Shown: positions 34,630 to 43,640, counted from the stretch's first letter. The stretch is 64,000 nt of DNA from Flavobacterium rakeshii (GCF_009741375.1 NZ_WOWP01000016.1:62001-126000), one strand, 5' to 3'. The notes: generated from the sequence alone by a model not told the origin. A program made the numbers and translations.

Positions 34630-35324
34630 ATAAGAATATCGCTTTCCAAGTCAGACTTTTCGATTTGGAAATTAAATCCTAACTGTTCCATTAACTGGAA
34701 AACAAGGTTTTTGTACCAGTTTTCTGATTTTGGGTGGATGTATATTTTTTCAATAAGTTTATTGATGTCAATATTGATTTTTACCCCTTCATTGATATTC
34801 AGATTATGCTTTGCAAGATTTGATATTATTCTTACCTCCTTTTCATACTGAAAGCTCTTTCTTTTAAAGAGGAAGGGGAAAAAGTTGTTGTCAAAAGGAA
34901 TATGCTCCTTTTTGTAGTCGATGTATTTTACTTCGCCAATATGTTGTTCATAACGTCCTTCAGGGATTAGGGCTTCCTGTAATCTTTTTACGGTAGATTG
35001 TATAGCAAGACCTTCACTATTTTGGGTAAAAATCTGCCACATGGCATACGATTCATATTCGTTAATATGCCAACTGCTTATCACTACATTTTTGCGGTGG
35101 CTTTTGTAGTAATCCATAAATTCCGGATTGTTTTCAGATATCTTTTTAAGTTCCTCATAAGTAGGTTCGCTAAACGTACCCTCATACTGGTCTTCAAACT
35201 TATCTGATCGCGACATAAACAACTGTCTACATAATAATAAATCCAGAAACTTAGAAAGATCAAGGTATTTCCATACAATGGTATCTGTTTCCGGTAGCGT
35301 TATCTGTTCGTTAGAAACATACAT
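34626..35324 (-). CDS. DUF2971 family protein
   Basis: This 232-residue soluble protein has the DUF2971 pattern: an N-terminal WKYLDLSKFLDLL segment, a central SSWHINEYESYAMWQIFTQNSEGLAIQST core and the late KRKSFQYEKEVRII motif. The family is often found on mobile or accessory DNA, and its activity is unknown. A distant relative lies at 46252-47292. The stop codon overlaps that of the convergent lipoprotein gene, so no terminator separates them. Confidence 0.8.
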   Translation of the reverse strand: MYVSNEQITLPETDTIVWKYLDLSKFLDLLLCRQLFMSRSDKFEDQYEGTFSEPTYEELKKISENNPEFMDYYKSHRKNVVISSWHINEYESYAMWQIFTQNSEGLAIQSTVKRLQEALIPEGRYEQHIGEVKYIDYKKEHIPFDNNFFPFLFKRKSFQYEKEVRIISNLAKHNLNINEGVKINIDINKLIEKIYIHPKSENWYKNLVFQLMEQLGFNFQIEKSDLESDILI

Positions 35325-35396
35325 AGGGGAGATGTTATTTGAACTTAAAGTTACGAATGTTTCTGTTACACCGGTTAAAATACCGTTATTAGTTTT

Positions 35397-36020
35397 TTAA
35401 CCTTTCAGGAAAATAGGTTTCAGTTCTTTAAAGTGTGATATGGCATAAGTTGCCGAGTCCAGCGGATGCCAGTTGAACCTGTTGTATAAAACAGTATCTA
35501 TGCCGAGATCTTTTGCTGCCTGTATTTCTGAGTTTGGATCATCGCCAACTACAAGTACTTCTTCCGGTTTATAGCTATAGCGTTTTAAAATGTCGGCAAA
35601 AACCTCTTTTTTACTTGTAAGTACAGGGTTAACCACATGGATTTCCTTAAAGTCATTCTCTACACCCATTTGAGTGATTTTGGCTCTTTGCATTTTTTGA
35701 AAACCGGTAGTGACTAAAAAGCGTTCGGCATCAATGGTTTTGATTTCAGGATAATCATCAAAAGGCGCTATAGGTTCGTCGTAACCTAAATTCTCCTGTA
35801 GGTTTATAGCTTGGGTGGTAAGTTCTTCACTTAGCCCGAACTCTTTTGCTACAAGCCTGAAAGGAGTACGCATGGTTTCCTTTTTTATAGCTTCTATATC
35901 CTCATTGTGCTTTCCTGTTTCAAGAATAAGGTCAAAAAGAGGACCGAATAGTTTTTCTCCTATAGCGTGAACAGGGTATAAAGTATTGTCAAGATCGTAA
36001 ATTATAGCTTTTTTGGGCAT
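35397..36020 (-). CDS. HAD family hydrolase (phosphatase)
   Basis: This 207-residue haloacid-dehalogenase-type phosphatase has motif I IYDLDNTLYP (nucleophile Asp10 and acid/base Asp12), motif II in LVTTGFQ and motif III/IV with VGDDPNSEIQAAKDLG (about 155-170). The cap is small and helical, as in pyrimidine 5'-nucleotidase/beta-phosphoglucomutase-like members. The substrate cannot be told. It is downstream of the ABC transporter gene on the minus strand but separated by a strong hairpin. Confidence 0.87.
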   Translation of the reverse strand: MPKKAIIYDLDNTLYPVHAIGEKLFGPLFDLILETGKHNEDIEAIKKETMRTPFRLVAKEFGLSEELTTQAINLQENLGYDEPIAPFDDYPEIKTIDAERFLVTTGFQKMQRAKITQMGVENDFKEIHVVNPVLTSKKEVFADILKRYSYKPEEVLVVGDDPNSEIQAAKDLGIDTVLYNRFNWHPLDSATYAISHFKELKPIFLKG

Positions 36021-36050
36021 GGTGATTTTTATGTAAAATTATCTCATAAT

Positions 36051-36080
36051 AAGAAGAGCTGCAATCCTGCAGCTCTTCTT
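36051..36080. other. Perfect 13-bp hairpin between ABC transporter and HAD genes
   Basis: AAGAAGAGCTGCA pairs with TGCAGCTCTTCTT over a 4-base loop. There is no T-run on either side, so it is a candidate terminator of atypical form, an mRNA stabiliser or a protein-binding site. Confidence 0.65.
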
Positions 36081-36110
36081 AACGTATTATTATCATATAT
36101 CGTTTTAGTG

Positions 36111-37940
36111 TTACTCAAACGACTGCATTGCTACCAGTTTTTTGTAAGTACCGTCTTTATCCATAAGTTCGTCATGAGTACCCTGTTCAACAATGCGACC
36201 TTTTTTCATAACCACAATGTTGTCTGCCTTTTGGATAGTTGAAAGTCTGTGGGCAATAACTACTGATGTGCGGTTTTTCATCATGTTTTCGAGAGCTTGC
36301 TGTACCAGTCTTTCGCTTTCGGTATCCAGAGCAGAAGTAGCCTCATCCAGAATCATGATAGGAGGGTTTTTAAGTACAGCACGGGCAATACTTAAACGCT
36401 GCTTTTGTCCGCCGGAAAGTTTATTACCACTGTCACCTATGTTGGTGTCTATACCTTTTGGTAAATCTTTTACAAACTCGTAGGCATTGGCTATTTTAAG
36501 GGCAGCAATTACTTCTTCTTCTGTAGCATCAGGTTTTCCTAACATTATATTATTACGTATAGTGTCGTTAAAAAGAATGCTGTCTTGTGTAACAAGTCCC
36601 ATTAATCCGCGAAGGGAATGAAGGCTGAAATCTTTTACATCAATACCATCTATTTTTACACTACCTTCCTGTACATCATAAAAACGGGTAAGCAGGTTGG
36701 CAATAGTACTTTTACCGCTACCAGACTGCCCTACAAGGGCAACTGTTTTTCCTTTTGGTACGGTTAAAGAGAACTCCTTTAGTACATTCTCATCTTCATA
36801 CCTAAAGTTGATGTTCTCTATAGTAATTTCTTTTTCAAAAGTGTTTTTTTCAATAGCTCCCTGTTTACTTACAATAGGGTTTTCCTGTTCCAGTATTTCA
36901 ATAACACGTTCGGCAGCTGCATTACCTTTTTTAACGTTATAAGAAGCTCTTGATATGGCTTTTGCAGGAGTAAGGATGTTGTATGCAAGACCTATATATG
37001 CCAGGAATTTAGCTCCGGAAAGTGTTTCTTCTACAAGTACCATATGCCCCCCGTACCATAATATTATGGCGATTACCACAATACCTAAAAATTCACTGGC
37101 AGGAGATGCTAAGCTTTGTCTGTTCAAAATTTTGTTGGATAACTCAAAAAAGCGTGTTGTTGATTTACTAAACTTATCGTCAAAATGCTTTTCGGCGTTA
37201 AAGCCTTTAATTACTTTTAATCCACCCAGTGTTTCTTCAAGTATTGATATGAAATATCCCTGCTCTATTTGTGCTTTATCTGATTGTTTTTTTAATGATT
37301 TACCAAGGATAGAAATTAACCATCCTGAAATTGGTATGAAAACAAATACAAATAGTGTAAGGTTTACGCTTATCGCAAACATTGTGATAATTGTGAAAAG
37401 TATGGTTAACGGTTCGCGTACTATCAGTTCCAGTATGGAAAGGAAGGAGTGTTGGATTTCCAATACGTCTGAAGAGATTCTTGACATAATATCTCCTTTT
37501 CTTTTCTCTGAGAAAAATGAAATAGGAAGTGCGACAGTTTTGTGATAGATTTCATTACGCAGGTCTTTAAGTACGCCATTTCTTAAAAAGGTAATGAAGT
37601 ACATAGCCCAGTAGTTACAGAAGTTTTTAAGCAGGAACAGTACGATAATAAGCGCAATCATTACAGATAATGTGTACTGTGGTCCGTATTCATCAGAAGC
37701 ATTTTTTATGTAAAATGCCATATAGTCCTCAAGATAACTGATTAATTTAGTTATCCCTTCATATGTAGGTTGCTTAACTACCGCTTGTTTCTCTTCGTCA
37801 AAGAGTACGGTAATCATAGGTATAAATGCTACGAAAGAAAGGGCGCTAAATAAAGCATATAATATATTGAAAAATATATTTAGGTAAGCATACCTTTTGT
37901 AGGGTTTCGCGAAGCGAAATATTTTTTTAAAGTAATCCAT
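36111..37940 (-). CDS. ABC transporter, fused permease and ATPase (MsbA-like)
   Basis: This 609-residue half-transporter has six transmembrane helices in its first 330 residues and a C-terminal ATPase. Motifs are Walker A GQSGSGKST (about 402-410), signature LSGGQKQRLSIARA (about 506-519), Walker B IMILDEATSALD and an H-loop AHRLST. It would act as a homodimer exporting lipid-type substrates; MsbA-like lipid A flipping is plausible but not proven. Its ATG follows the mutase stop codon with no gap, and it is last in a four-gene operon. Confidence 0.92.
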   Translation of the reverse strand: MDYFKKIFRFAKPYKRYAYLNIFFNILYALFSALSFVAFIPMITVLFDEEKQAVVKQPTYEGITKLISYLEDYMAFYIKNASDEYGPQYTLSVMIALIIVLFLLKNFCNYWAMYFITFLRNGVLKDLRNEIYHKTVALPISFFSEKRKGDIMSRISSDVLEIQHSFLSILELIVREPLTILFTIITMFAISVNLTLFVFVFIPISGWLISILGKSLKKQSDKAQIEQGYFISILEETLGGLKVIKGFNAEKHFDDKFSKSTTRFFELSNKILNRQSLASPASEFLGIVVIAIILWYGGHMVLVEETLSGAKFLAYIGLAYNILTPAKAISRASYNVKKGNAAAERVIEILEQENPIVSKQGAIEKNTFEKEITIENINFRYEDENVLKEFSLTVPKGKTVALVGQSGSGKSTIANLLTRFYDVQEGSVKIDGIDVKDFSLHSLRGLMGLVTQDSILFNDTIRNNIMLGKPDATEEEVIAALKIANAYEFVKDLPKGIDTNIGDSGNKLSGGQKQRLSIARAVLKNPPIMILDEATSALDTESERLVQQALENMMKNRTSVVIAHRLSTIQKADNIVVMKKGRIVEQGTHDELMDKDGTYKKLVAMQSFE

Positions 37941-39668
37941 TTATATCAAATTCATCTCTTCAATAATATTCCTGATTTTATGATCAAGAATTGTTTCCAC
38001 CTCACGTGCATTTTCTACCTTGTCAAGCGTATCGTTTACACTGAAGTAAAATTTAATTTTAGGTTCGGTTCCGCTTGGTCTTGCACAAATTTTTGTGCCG
38101 TCTTCAAGGTAATATATCAACACGTTAGATTTTGGCAAAGTTAGTGCTTCTTCTTCACCTGTAAACAGGTTTTTTGCTGTAGATGCCTGATAATCTTCAA
38201 CCATAACCACACGCTCGCCATTTATTTCTTTTAACGGACTCTCACGCAGGTCAATCATCATCTGTTTTATTTCCTGAGCACCATCCATACCTTTTTTGGT
38301 AAGTGATATAAGGTACTCTTTATAGAAACCGTATTTGGTGTATAGTTTTAGTAATTCCTGATACAGCGAACTCGCATTGGCTTTTGCCTGTGCTGCTATT
38401 TCACATAATAAAAGGGTAGAGGTAACGGCGTCTTTATCGCGTACAAAGTCGCCTACCATATAACCGAAACTTTCTTCACCGCCACCTACAAACTGTAGTT
38501 CAGGGAAGTCAACAATCATTTTGGCAATCCATTTAAAGCCGGTTAGACCCACTTTACACTGTACGCCATAATCAGTAGCCAGTTCCATAAGCATAGGCGT
38601 AGATACTATGGTCGAACCTATAAACTGGTTTCCGGTAAGTTTGCCCTGCTTTTTCCATTCTTCCAAAAGGAAGTTTGTCATCAGCATCATGGTTTGGTTA
38701 CCGTTAAGCAGTGTCATAACACCTTCGCTATTTCTTACAGCCACACCAAGACGATCACTGTCTGGATCAGTACCCACAACAATATCGGCATTAGTTTGGT
38801 TAGCCAGTTCAATAGCCATTGCAAGGGCTTCAGGCTCTTCCGGGTTTGGTGATTTTACCGTTGGGAAATTTCCATCCGGTACAGCCTGTTCGTTTACAAT
38901 GTGTACGTTGCTGTATCCGGCATCTTCAAGTAAATCAGGGATAAGCTTAACCGATGTGCCGTGAAGCGGAGTGAAAACCACTTTAAGCGCATCTTTTGCT
39001 TCCTGCGGTGTATTGAATGTAGCAGCTCCTAATGAAGCACCAAGGAAAGCCTTGTCTACATCGTTGTCAATATATTCAATCAGGTTTTCGTTAGCGTTAA
39101 AGTTTATCTGGTTGTACTCTAAAGCTTCAATCACGCTGATAATTTCACCGTCCTGTGGTGGTACAAGCTGTCCGCCATCCTGCCAGTATACTTTGTATCC
39201 GTTATATTCCGGTGGGTTGTGTGATGCTGTAAGTACAATACCTGCATGGCAGCTAAGGTGTCTTACGGCAAAAGAAAGTTCAGGGGTTGGTCTCAGGTCG
39301 GTAAATAAAAATACCTTAATACCGTTAGCCGAAAAAACATCGGCAACCACTTTGGCAAGTGTGTTACTGTTGTTACGGCAGTCGTAAGCAATAGCTACTT
39401 TAATCTCTTTACCTGTAAAAACCTTTTTTAGGTAATTGCTTAGTCCCTGTGTTGCTTTGCCCAGTGTATATTTATTGATGCGGTTAGTTCCCGGTCCCAT
39501 TATACCGCGCATCCCTCCGGTTCCAAACTCAAGGTTTTTGTAAAAGCTGTCTTCCAGTTCCTTTGGTGACGATGTCATCATTTCTTTTACAGCTTCCTGT
39601 GTTTGGTTGTCAAAAAGTGGCGATAGCCAAACATTTACCTTATCCAGTATCTCTTTTTTGATGTCCAT
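37941..39668 (-). CDS. Phospho-sugar mutase (phosphoglucomutase/phosphomannomutase)
   Basis: This 575-residue enzyme interconverts hexose 1- and 6-phosphates. The active-site phosphoserine is in LTASHNPPEYNGYK (about 147-160), the metal-binding loop is DPDSDRLG (about 302-309), the sugar-binding loop is GGGEESFGY, and the phosphate-binding loop RPSGTEPKIKFY lies near the C-terminus. Length fits the PGM2-like branch common in Bacteroidota. It sits between glycosyltransferase and ABC transporter genes, fitting a role in making activated sugars for envelope glycans. Confidence 0.92.
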   Translation of the reverse strand: MDIKKEILDKVNVWLSPLFDNQTQEAVKEMMTSSPKELEDSFYKNLEFGTGGMRGIMGPGTNRINKYTLGKATQGLSNYLKKVFTGKEIKVAIAYDCRNNSNTLAKVVADVFSANGIKVFLFTDLRPTPELSFAVRHLSCHAGIVLTASHNPPEYNGYKVYWQDGGQLVPPQDGEIISVIEALEYNQINFNANENLIEYIDNDVDKAFLGASLGAATFNTPQEAKDALKVVFTPLHGTSVKLIPDLLEDAGYSNVHIVNEQAVPDGNFPTVKSPNPEEPEALAMAIELANQTNADIVVGTDPDSDRLGVAVRNSEGVMTLLNGNQTMMLMTNFLLEEWKKQGKLTGNQFIGSTIVSTPMLMELATDYGVQCKVGLTGFKWIAKMIVDFPELQFVGGGEESFGYMVGDFVRDKDAVTSTLLLCEIAAQAKANASSLYQELLKLYTKYGFYKEYLISLTKKGMDGAQEIKQMMIDLRESPLKEINGERVVMVEDYQASTAKNLFTGEEEALTLPKSNVLIYYLEDGTKICARPSGTEPKIKFYFSVNDTLDKVENAREVETILDHKIRNIIEEMNLI

Positions 39669-39715
39669 AATTTTATATTATTTGGAAAAAGACATATTTG
39701 TGTAATATGTCTTTT

Positions 39716-40666
39716 TTATAATACTTCGCTTATTTTGTAGCGTTCTTCGTTGTTTTTTGTTCTCAGTATTATTTCACCTAAAAATCCGGCAAGGAAAAGC
39801 TGAGTACCTATAACCATAGTGGCTAATGCTATGTAAAACCACGGATTGCTGGTTACCAGTATAGTTGGTTCGTTATTGTATAGTTTATAAAGTTTAATTA
39901 CACCTATATATAAGGCAGAAAGGAAACCTATAATAAACATAAGTACTCCCATGGCGCCAAAAAGGTGCATTGGTCTTTTACCGAAACGGGAAAGGAACCA
40001 AATGGTAATCAAATCAAGGAAACCGTTTATAAAGCGGCTGATCCCGAATTTTGATGTTCCGTATTTTCTGGCTTGGTGTATTACTACTTTTTCGCCTATG
40101 TTACCAAACCCTGCATTTTTTGCCAGTACCGGTATATAGCGGTGCATTTCGCCTGATACCTCTACATTTTTTACAACTACGTTTTTGTAAGCTTTTAGTC
40201 CGCAGTTGAAATCGTTAAGTTGTACCCCCGATGTTTTTCTGGCAGCCCAGTTAAACAGTTTGGAAGGCAGGTTTTTTGCGATTACCGAATCGTAACGCTT
40301 TTTTTTCCACCCCGAAACCAAATCATAATTCTGATCTGTAATCATATTATACAGTTCCGGTATTTCGTCAGGGCTATCCTGTAAATCGGCATCCATAGTA
40401 ATAATTACGTCTCCCTGCGCTTTAGCAAACCCGGCATGCAGTGCCTGAGACTTACCGTAATTACGCAAAAAACGTATACCTTTTATGTTAGGGTTTTGTT
40501 GTGCCAGTTGTTGTATGCTGTTCCAGGAACCATCGGTACTGCCATCGTCAATAAAAATGACTTCATAGCTGTAACTGTTAGCCGTCATTACGTTAACAAT
40601 CCACTGGTGTAATTCCTGTAAGGACTCCTCTTCATTAAGGAGTGGTATAACTATGGATATATTCAT
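39716..40666 (-). CDS. Family 2 glycosyltransferase, polyprenyl-phosphate type
   Basis: This 316-residue enzyme has the GT2 nucleotide-binding fold: SIVIPLLNEEESL (3-15), VIFIDDGSTDGSW (about 35-47), and the metal-binding DADLQDSPDEIPEL (about 93-106). Two C-terminal transmembrane helices (about 232-256 and 271-293) follow. This plan matches DPM1/GtrB/ArnC-type enzymes, which load a sugar onto polyprenyl phosphate at the cytoplasmic face. The DUF4199 stop overlaps its start by one base (TAATG), indicating coupled translation. Confidence 0.9.
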   Translation of the reverse strand: MNISIVIPLLNEEESLQELHQWIVNVMTANSYSYEVIFIDDGSTDGSWNSIQQLAQQNPNIKGIRFLRNYGKSQALHAGFAKAQGDVIITMDADLQDSPDEIPELYNMITDQNYDLVSGWKKKRYDSVIAKNLPSKLFNWAARKTSGVQLNDFNCGLKAYKNVVVKNVEVSGEMHRYIPVLAKNAGFGNIGEKVVIHQARKYGTSKFGISRFINGFLDLITIWFLSRFGKRPMHLFGAMGVLMFIIGFLSALYIGVIKLYKLYNNEPTILVTSNPWFYIALATMVIGTQLFLAGFLGEIILRTKNNEERYKISEVL

Positions 40667-41208
40667 TAATTTATTGCTCCCGGGTTATCTTTTTTAACAA
40701 ATGCGCCAACAATCAAAGAAATTATTAAGCCAACGAAAGAAAACATTAAAATACTGAAAGGTATAGATACGTATGGTTTCATAAATAATTTAGTCATTTC
40801 AATACTCTGTTTCATTAATTCAGCAGTCATATTTGGGTTTTGCGCCAAAGCTATTTTTGTTTGCTCAAGCATTTCATCTTTGGCTTCAGGGATTATTAAA
40901 TAAAATACAGAGTTGAAAACTGCAAATAAAAGACCGGCAACAACACATACTGCTACCCCACCTTTAATACACTGACCAAAAGAAATGTATCCTTCGTTCA
41001 GGTTTTTTTTGAAATTATTACAGGCTAATAAAATGAAGATAAAAGGCATTATGATATTGTTTGCAAAAAACATAATGGTTCCCATACTTGGGCTGTTTTG
41101 TGCTGTTAGGCCCATAGTGTATGAAACAACATATTCAAGAATCATAATTATTCCAAATATTATTCCGTATGGTAGTGTCGATTTTGCAAGAGAGGTTTTT
41201 TGTTCCAT
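40666..41208 (-). CDS. DUF4199 membrane protein
   Basis: This 180-residue protein has four hydrophobic helices (about residues 12-33, 44-62, 78-103 and 145-168). It matches the Bacteroidota DUF4199 family, which is frequently found directly upstream of a DPM-type glycosyltransferase, as here. The role is unknown; the pairing suggests help in lipid-linked sugar transfer or flipping. It is the first gene of the operon and has a -7 box 26 bases upstream. Confidence 0.85.
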   Translation of the reverse strand: MEQKTSLAKSTLPYGIIFGIIMILEYVVSYTMGLTAQNSPSMGTIMFFANNIIMPFIFILLACNNFKKNLNEGYISFGQCIKGGVAVCVVAGLLFAVFNSVFYLIIPEAKDEMLEQTKIALAQNPNMTAELMKQSIEMTKLFMKPYVSIPFSILMFSFVGLIISLIVGAFVKKDNPGAIN

Positions 41209-41233
41209 TTTTTGATTTGGTTTATTTAATCTA

Positions 41234-41241
41234 CAAATATA
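41234..41241 (-). promoter_or_regulatory. -7 element (TATATTTG) of the DUF4199-glycosyltransferase operon
   Basis: An exact TAnnTTTG match on the minus strand, 26 bases before the ATG at 41208; the only strong candidate promoter for the four-gene operon. Confidence 0.6.
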
Positions 41242-41307
41242 CTAATTACTGTATAATGAGTAGCGAAAAACAAAAAGTGTTACAGTCAAAAAAAATAATT
41301 GTAATAA

Positions 41308-41337
41308 TTTGTTTTTTAAAAAATAATTGTAATTTTG
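41308..41337 (+). promoter_or_regulatory. Promoter of rpmE2 (TTTG-N18-TAATTTTG)
   Basis: TTTG at 41308-41311 and TAATTTTG at 41330-41337 with an 18-base spacer. It leaves a leader of about 110 bases before the L31 gene. Confidence 0.75.
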
Positions 41338-41370
41338 CGCTCTGAATTGAAAAGAATTAAAAACTAAAAA

Positions 41371-41428
41371 GCTGTGAGGCGTTTACACCTTTCCTGAAAG
41401 AAGGGAAGCCGCGAAATAGTTTTGCAGC
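41371..41428 (+). promoter_or_regulatory. Structured 5' leader of rpmE2, candidate ribosomal-protein autoregulatory element
   Basis: The leader contains a hairpin CTTTCC/GGGAAG (41389-41394 with 41403-41408, one wobble pair) enclosed by GCTG/CAGC (41371-41374 with 41425-41428). GC content is higher than in the surrounding leader. The position, length and compactness fit ribosomal-protein leaders. I cannot say whether it belongs to a described L31 leader class. Confidence 0.5.
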
Positions 41429-41452
41429 CAGAACAATACAAAATTTACAAAG

Positions 41453-41704
41453 ATGAAAAAAGGTATTCACCCAGAGAATTACAGATTAGTAGCATTCAAA
41501 GATATGTCTAACGACGATATTTTTATCACTAAATCTACAGCAGATACAAAAGAAACAATTGAAGTGGACGGAGTTGAATATCCGGTAGTGAAAATGGAGA
41601 TCTCTAGAACTTCACACCCTTTCTACACTGGTAAATCTAAACTTATCGATACTGCAGGACGTATTGATAAATTCAAAACTAAATACGCTAAATTCAAAAA
41701 ATAA
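41453..41704 (+). CDS. rpmE2: 50S ribosomal protein L31, type B (zinc-free)
   Basis: This 83-residue protein ([20 protein letters not shown] start; [15 protein letters not shown] [11 protein letters not shown] core; C-terminal [12 protein letters not shown]) is the type B form, longer than type A and without the CxxC zinc motif. It is part of the large subunit, bridging to the small one. It is monocistronic, with its own promoter, leader and terminator. Zinc-free L31 is usually made when zinc is scarce in species with both forms; I see no zinc-uptake-regulator box here, so it may be the only L31. Confidence 0.95.
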   Translation: MKKGIHPENYRLVAFKDMSNDDIFITKSTADTKETIEVDGVEYPVVKMEISRTSHPFYTGKSKLIDTAGRIDKFKTKYAKFKK

Positions 41705-41726
41705 TTTTTGGATTTATCTATCATAC

Positions 41727-41759
41727 AAAAAAGCCTTCCGTTTACGGGAGGCTTTTTTA
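41727..41759 (+). terminator. Terminator of rpmE2
   Basis: AAGCCTTCCG pairs with CGGGAGGCTT (one wobble pair) over TTTA, followed by a T-run. Confidence 0.88.
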
Positions 41760-41865
41760 TTTGTAGGTATTACAATTACTATAGCCTGCCCGTTAAGAAA
41801 CTTTTTTATTGAAAAGATTTAATGTAAATTCGTGCTGTTGCTTTTTAATGCTAAACACCACAGTA

Positions 41866-43041
41866 ATGAATTATATATTATTTGACGGAACGGTGCGCAA
41901 CGCCCTGTTACCTTTTACCTTTACCAGGCCGGTGGCCGATATCCGTGTGGGGATACTTACCATACGTGAAAAATGGGAAAAATATCTGGGCTATACCACA
42001 ACTACGCTTACCGAAGAATACCTTATGGATAAATATCCTATGGTAGAGATGGAGGAGAATATAATGATTAATGCGTCATTCCTGCCAAATGAGGTGCTTG
42101 CCGAAATGGTACAGAGCCTTGAGGAAAACCAGGCAATATTTTATGGTGATGAGATAATTGCCTTTTATACTAAAGATACTCAGGAAGAAGTAGACTTTGA
42201 CAGCTATGAGGCTATTGAGTATACCGAAGATTGCCTGCGTGTTGAAAATCCGTGGGATATATTTAAAAATAATGATGCAGCCATAAGGGAAGATTTTGAG
42301 CTTCTTACTGCCGATAGGGTTTCTCAGCCTATACCATCGAGCGTTAATGTTATTGCTGCTGAAAATATATTTATTGAGGAAGGTGCCAAACTGGAATTTG
42401 TAACCCTTAATGCCTCAACAGGTCCTATATACATAGGTAAGGATACTGAGATTATGGAGAACTCTGTAATCCGTGGGCCGTTTGCGCTTTGCGAAGGAGC
42501 ACAGGTAAAACTGGCTACTAAAGTATATGGTGCTACAACGGTTGGACCTCATTCCAGAATTGGTGGTGAGGTAAGTAATTCGGTACTGTTTGGTTACTCT
42601 AACAAAGGGCATGATGGTTTCTTAGGGAACTCGGTTCTTGGAGAATGGTGTAACATTGGTGCAGATACTAATAACTCCAACCTTAAAAATAATTATGAGG
42701 AAGTAAAACTGTGGAGCTATGAAAAGGAAGGTTTTGTAAAAACCGGGCTTCAGTTTTGCGGACTTATGATGGGTGACCACAGCAAATGCGGAATCAATAC
42801 TATGTTTAATACCGGTACGGTAGTAGGGGTGAGTGCTAATATTTTCGGTAGTGGATTCCCTCGTAATTTTGTGCCGAGTTTCTCATGGGGCGGTGCATCA
42901 GGTTTTACTACTTACATCACTAAAAAGGCTTTTGAAACGGCCCGTATAGTAATGTCAAGACGCCATGTGGAGTTTACTCCGGAAGATGCTGCAATATTGG
43001 AGCATGTTTTTGAGGAGACCAAAAAGTGGAGAAAAGAATAA
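41866..43041 (+). CDS. GlmU-like sugar nucleotidyltransferase/acyltransferase family protein
   Basis: This 391-residue protein starts with a nucleotidyltransferase-like part (YILFDGTVRNALLPFTFTRPVADIRVGI), which lacks the usual GxGTRM loop of GlmU. It continues with a left-handed beta-helix of hexapeptide repeats (about residues 185-370: GPIYIGKDTEIMENSVIRGP and so on). It is the Bacteroidota GlmU-like family, whose catalytic state is uncertain because the first domain is reduced. I chose the ATG at 41866 (MNYILFDG); in-frame codons at 41809 and 41848 add unconserved residues. The thermonuclease gene follows after 10 bases. Confidence 0.85.
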   Translation: MNYILFDGTVRNALLPFTFTRPVADIRVGILTIREKWEKYLGYTTTTLTEEYLMDKYPMVEMEENIMINASFLPNEVLAEMVQSLEENQAIFYGDEIIAFYTKDTQEEVDFDSYEAIEYTEDCLRVENPWDIFKNNDAAIREDFELLTADRVSQPIPSSVNVIAAENIFIEEGAKLEFVTLNASTGPIYIGKDTEIMENSVIRGPFALCEGAQVKLATKVYGATTVGPHSRIGGEVSNSVLFGYSNKGHDGFLGNSVLGEWCNIGADTNNSNLKNNYEEVKLWSYEKEGFVKTGLQFCGLMMGDHSKCGINTMFNTGTVVGVSANIFGSGFPRNFVPSFSWGGASGFTTYITKKAFETARIVMSRRHVEFTPEDAAILEHVFEETKKWRKE

Positions 43042-43051
43042 TTGTACTGAT

Positions 43052-43612
43052 TTGAATAAACGTAATAAAAAATCAAAATATAGTATAGGAAGCCTGCTGT
43101 TACTGCTGGCTTTCTTTTTTTATTTTGTATTTGTAAAAAACGGTAGTTTACCTGATTTAGAGTCAAAACCTAAAACAGAAAAGGAAGCGCCGTTATCTCA
43201 ATTTACAGGTAAGGTTGTTGGTGTAAGCGATGGTGATACTTTTAAGGTATTGTATAACGGTAAAAAAGTAAAGGTTCGCCTGCTGGATATTGACTGCCCA
43301 GAGACCAAACAGATTTTTGGCAGTGATGCAAAAGATTTTGCTAACGACTTGTGTTATGGCAAAATGGTTACTGTTAATCCAATAGGAGGTAAGGATCAGT
43401 ATGGTCGTATATTAGGCTATGTATATGTTGATGATACCATTAATGTAAATGCCCTTTTAGTAAAGGAAGGCTTAGCCTGGCGATACAAGTATTCGGATAA
43501 CGAGGAAATTAAGGAGCTGGAAAATCAGGCTCGTATAGAATATAAAGGGTTGTGGATTCAAAAGGATCCTGTTGATCCGTGGGAGTGGAGAAAACTCCAT
43601 AACAGGAAATAA
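43052..43612 (+). CDS. Membrane-anchored thermonuclease family protein (SNase-like)
   Basis: This 186-residue protein has an N-terminal transmembrane anchor (about 13-30, basic residues before it) and an SNase/OB domain: VVGVSDGDTFKVLYNGKKVKVRLLDIDCPE (split around residues 50-80), then QYGRILGYVYV and NALLVKEGLAW. Catalytic Arg (VRLLDID) and Asp residues are present, as is the Glu/Arg pair. No ATG lies near the domain, so I place the start at the TTG at 43052; an ATG at 42965 would overlap the previous gene by 77 bases. It probably degrades nucleic acid outside the cytoplasm. Confidence 0.85.
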   Translation: MNKRNKKSKYSIGSLLLLLAFFFYFVFVKNGSLPDLESKPKTEKEAPLSQFTGKVVGVSDGDTFKVLYNGKKVKVRLLDIDCPETKQIFGSDAKDFANDLCYGKMVTVNPIGGKDQYGRILGYVYVDDTINVNALLVKEGLAWRYKYSDNEEIKELENQARIEYKGLWIQKDPVDPWEWRKLHNRK

Positions 43613-43640
43613 AAAAGGCTGCCCGTTGGCAGCCTTTTTT
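43611..43640. terminator. Bidirectional terminator
   Basis: AAAAAAGGCTGCC pairs with GGCAGCCTTTTTT over a 4-base loop, between convergent genes. Confidence 0.92.

Noticed and set aside
34626..35324. DUF2971 gene with its neighbours as a toxin-antitoxin or defence pair
   Set aside because: Neighbours are a convergent lipoprotein and an HAD phosphatase; no partner gene of suitable size or spacing is present.
42965..43051. Upstream ATG for the thermonuclease gene
   Set aside because: It overlaps the conserved end of the GlmU-like gene by 77 bases and would put 29 unconserved residues before the membrane anchor.
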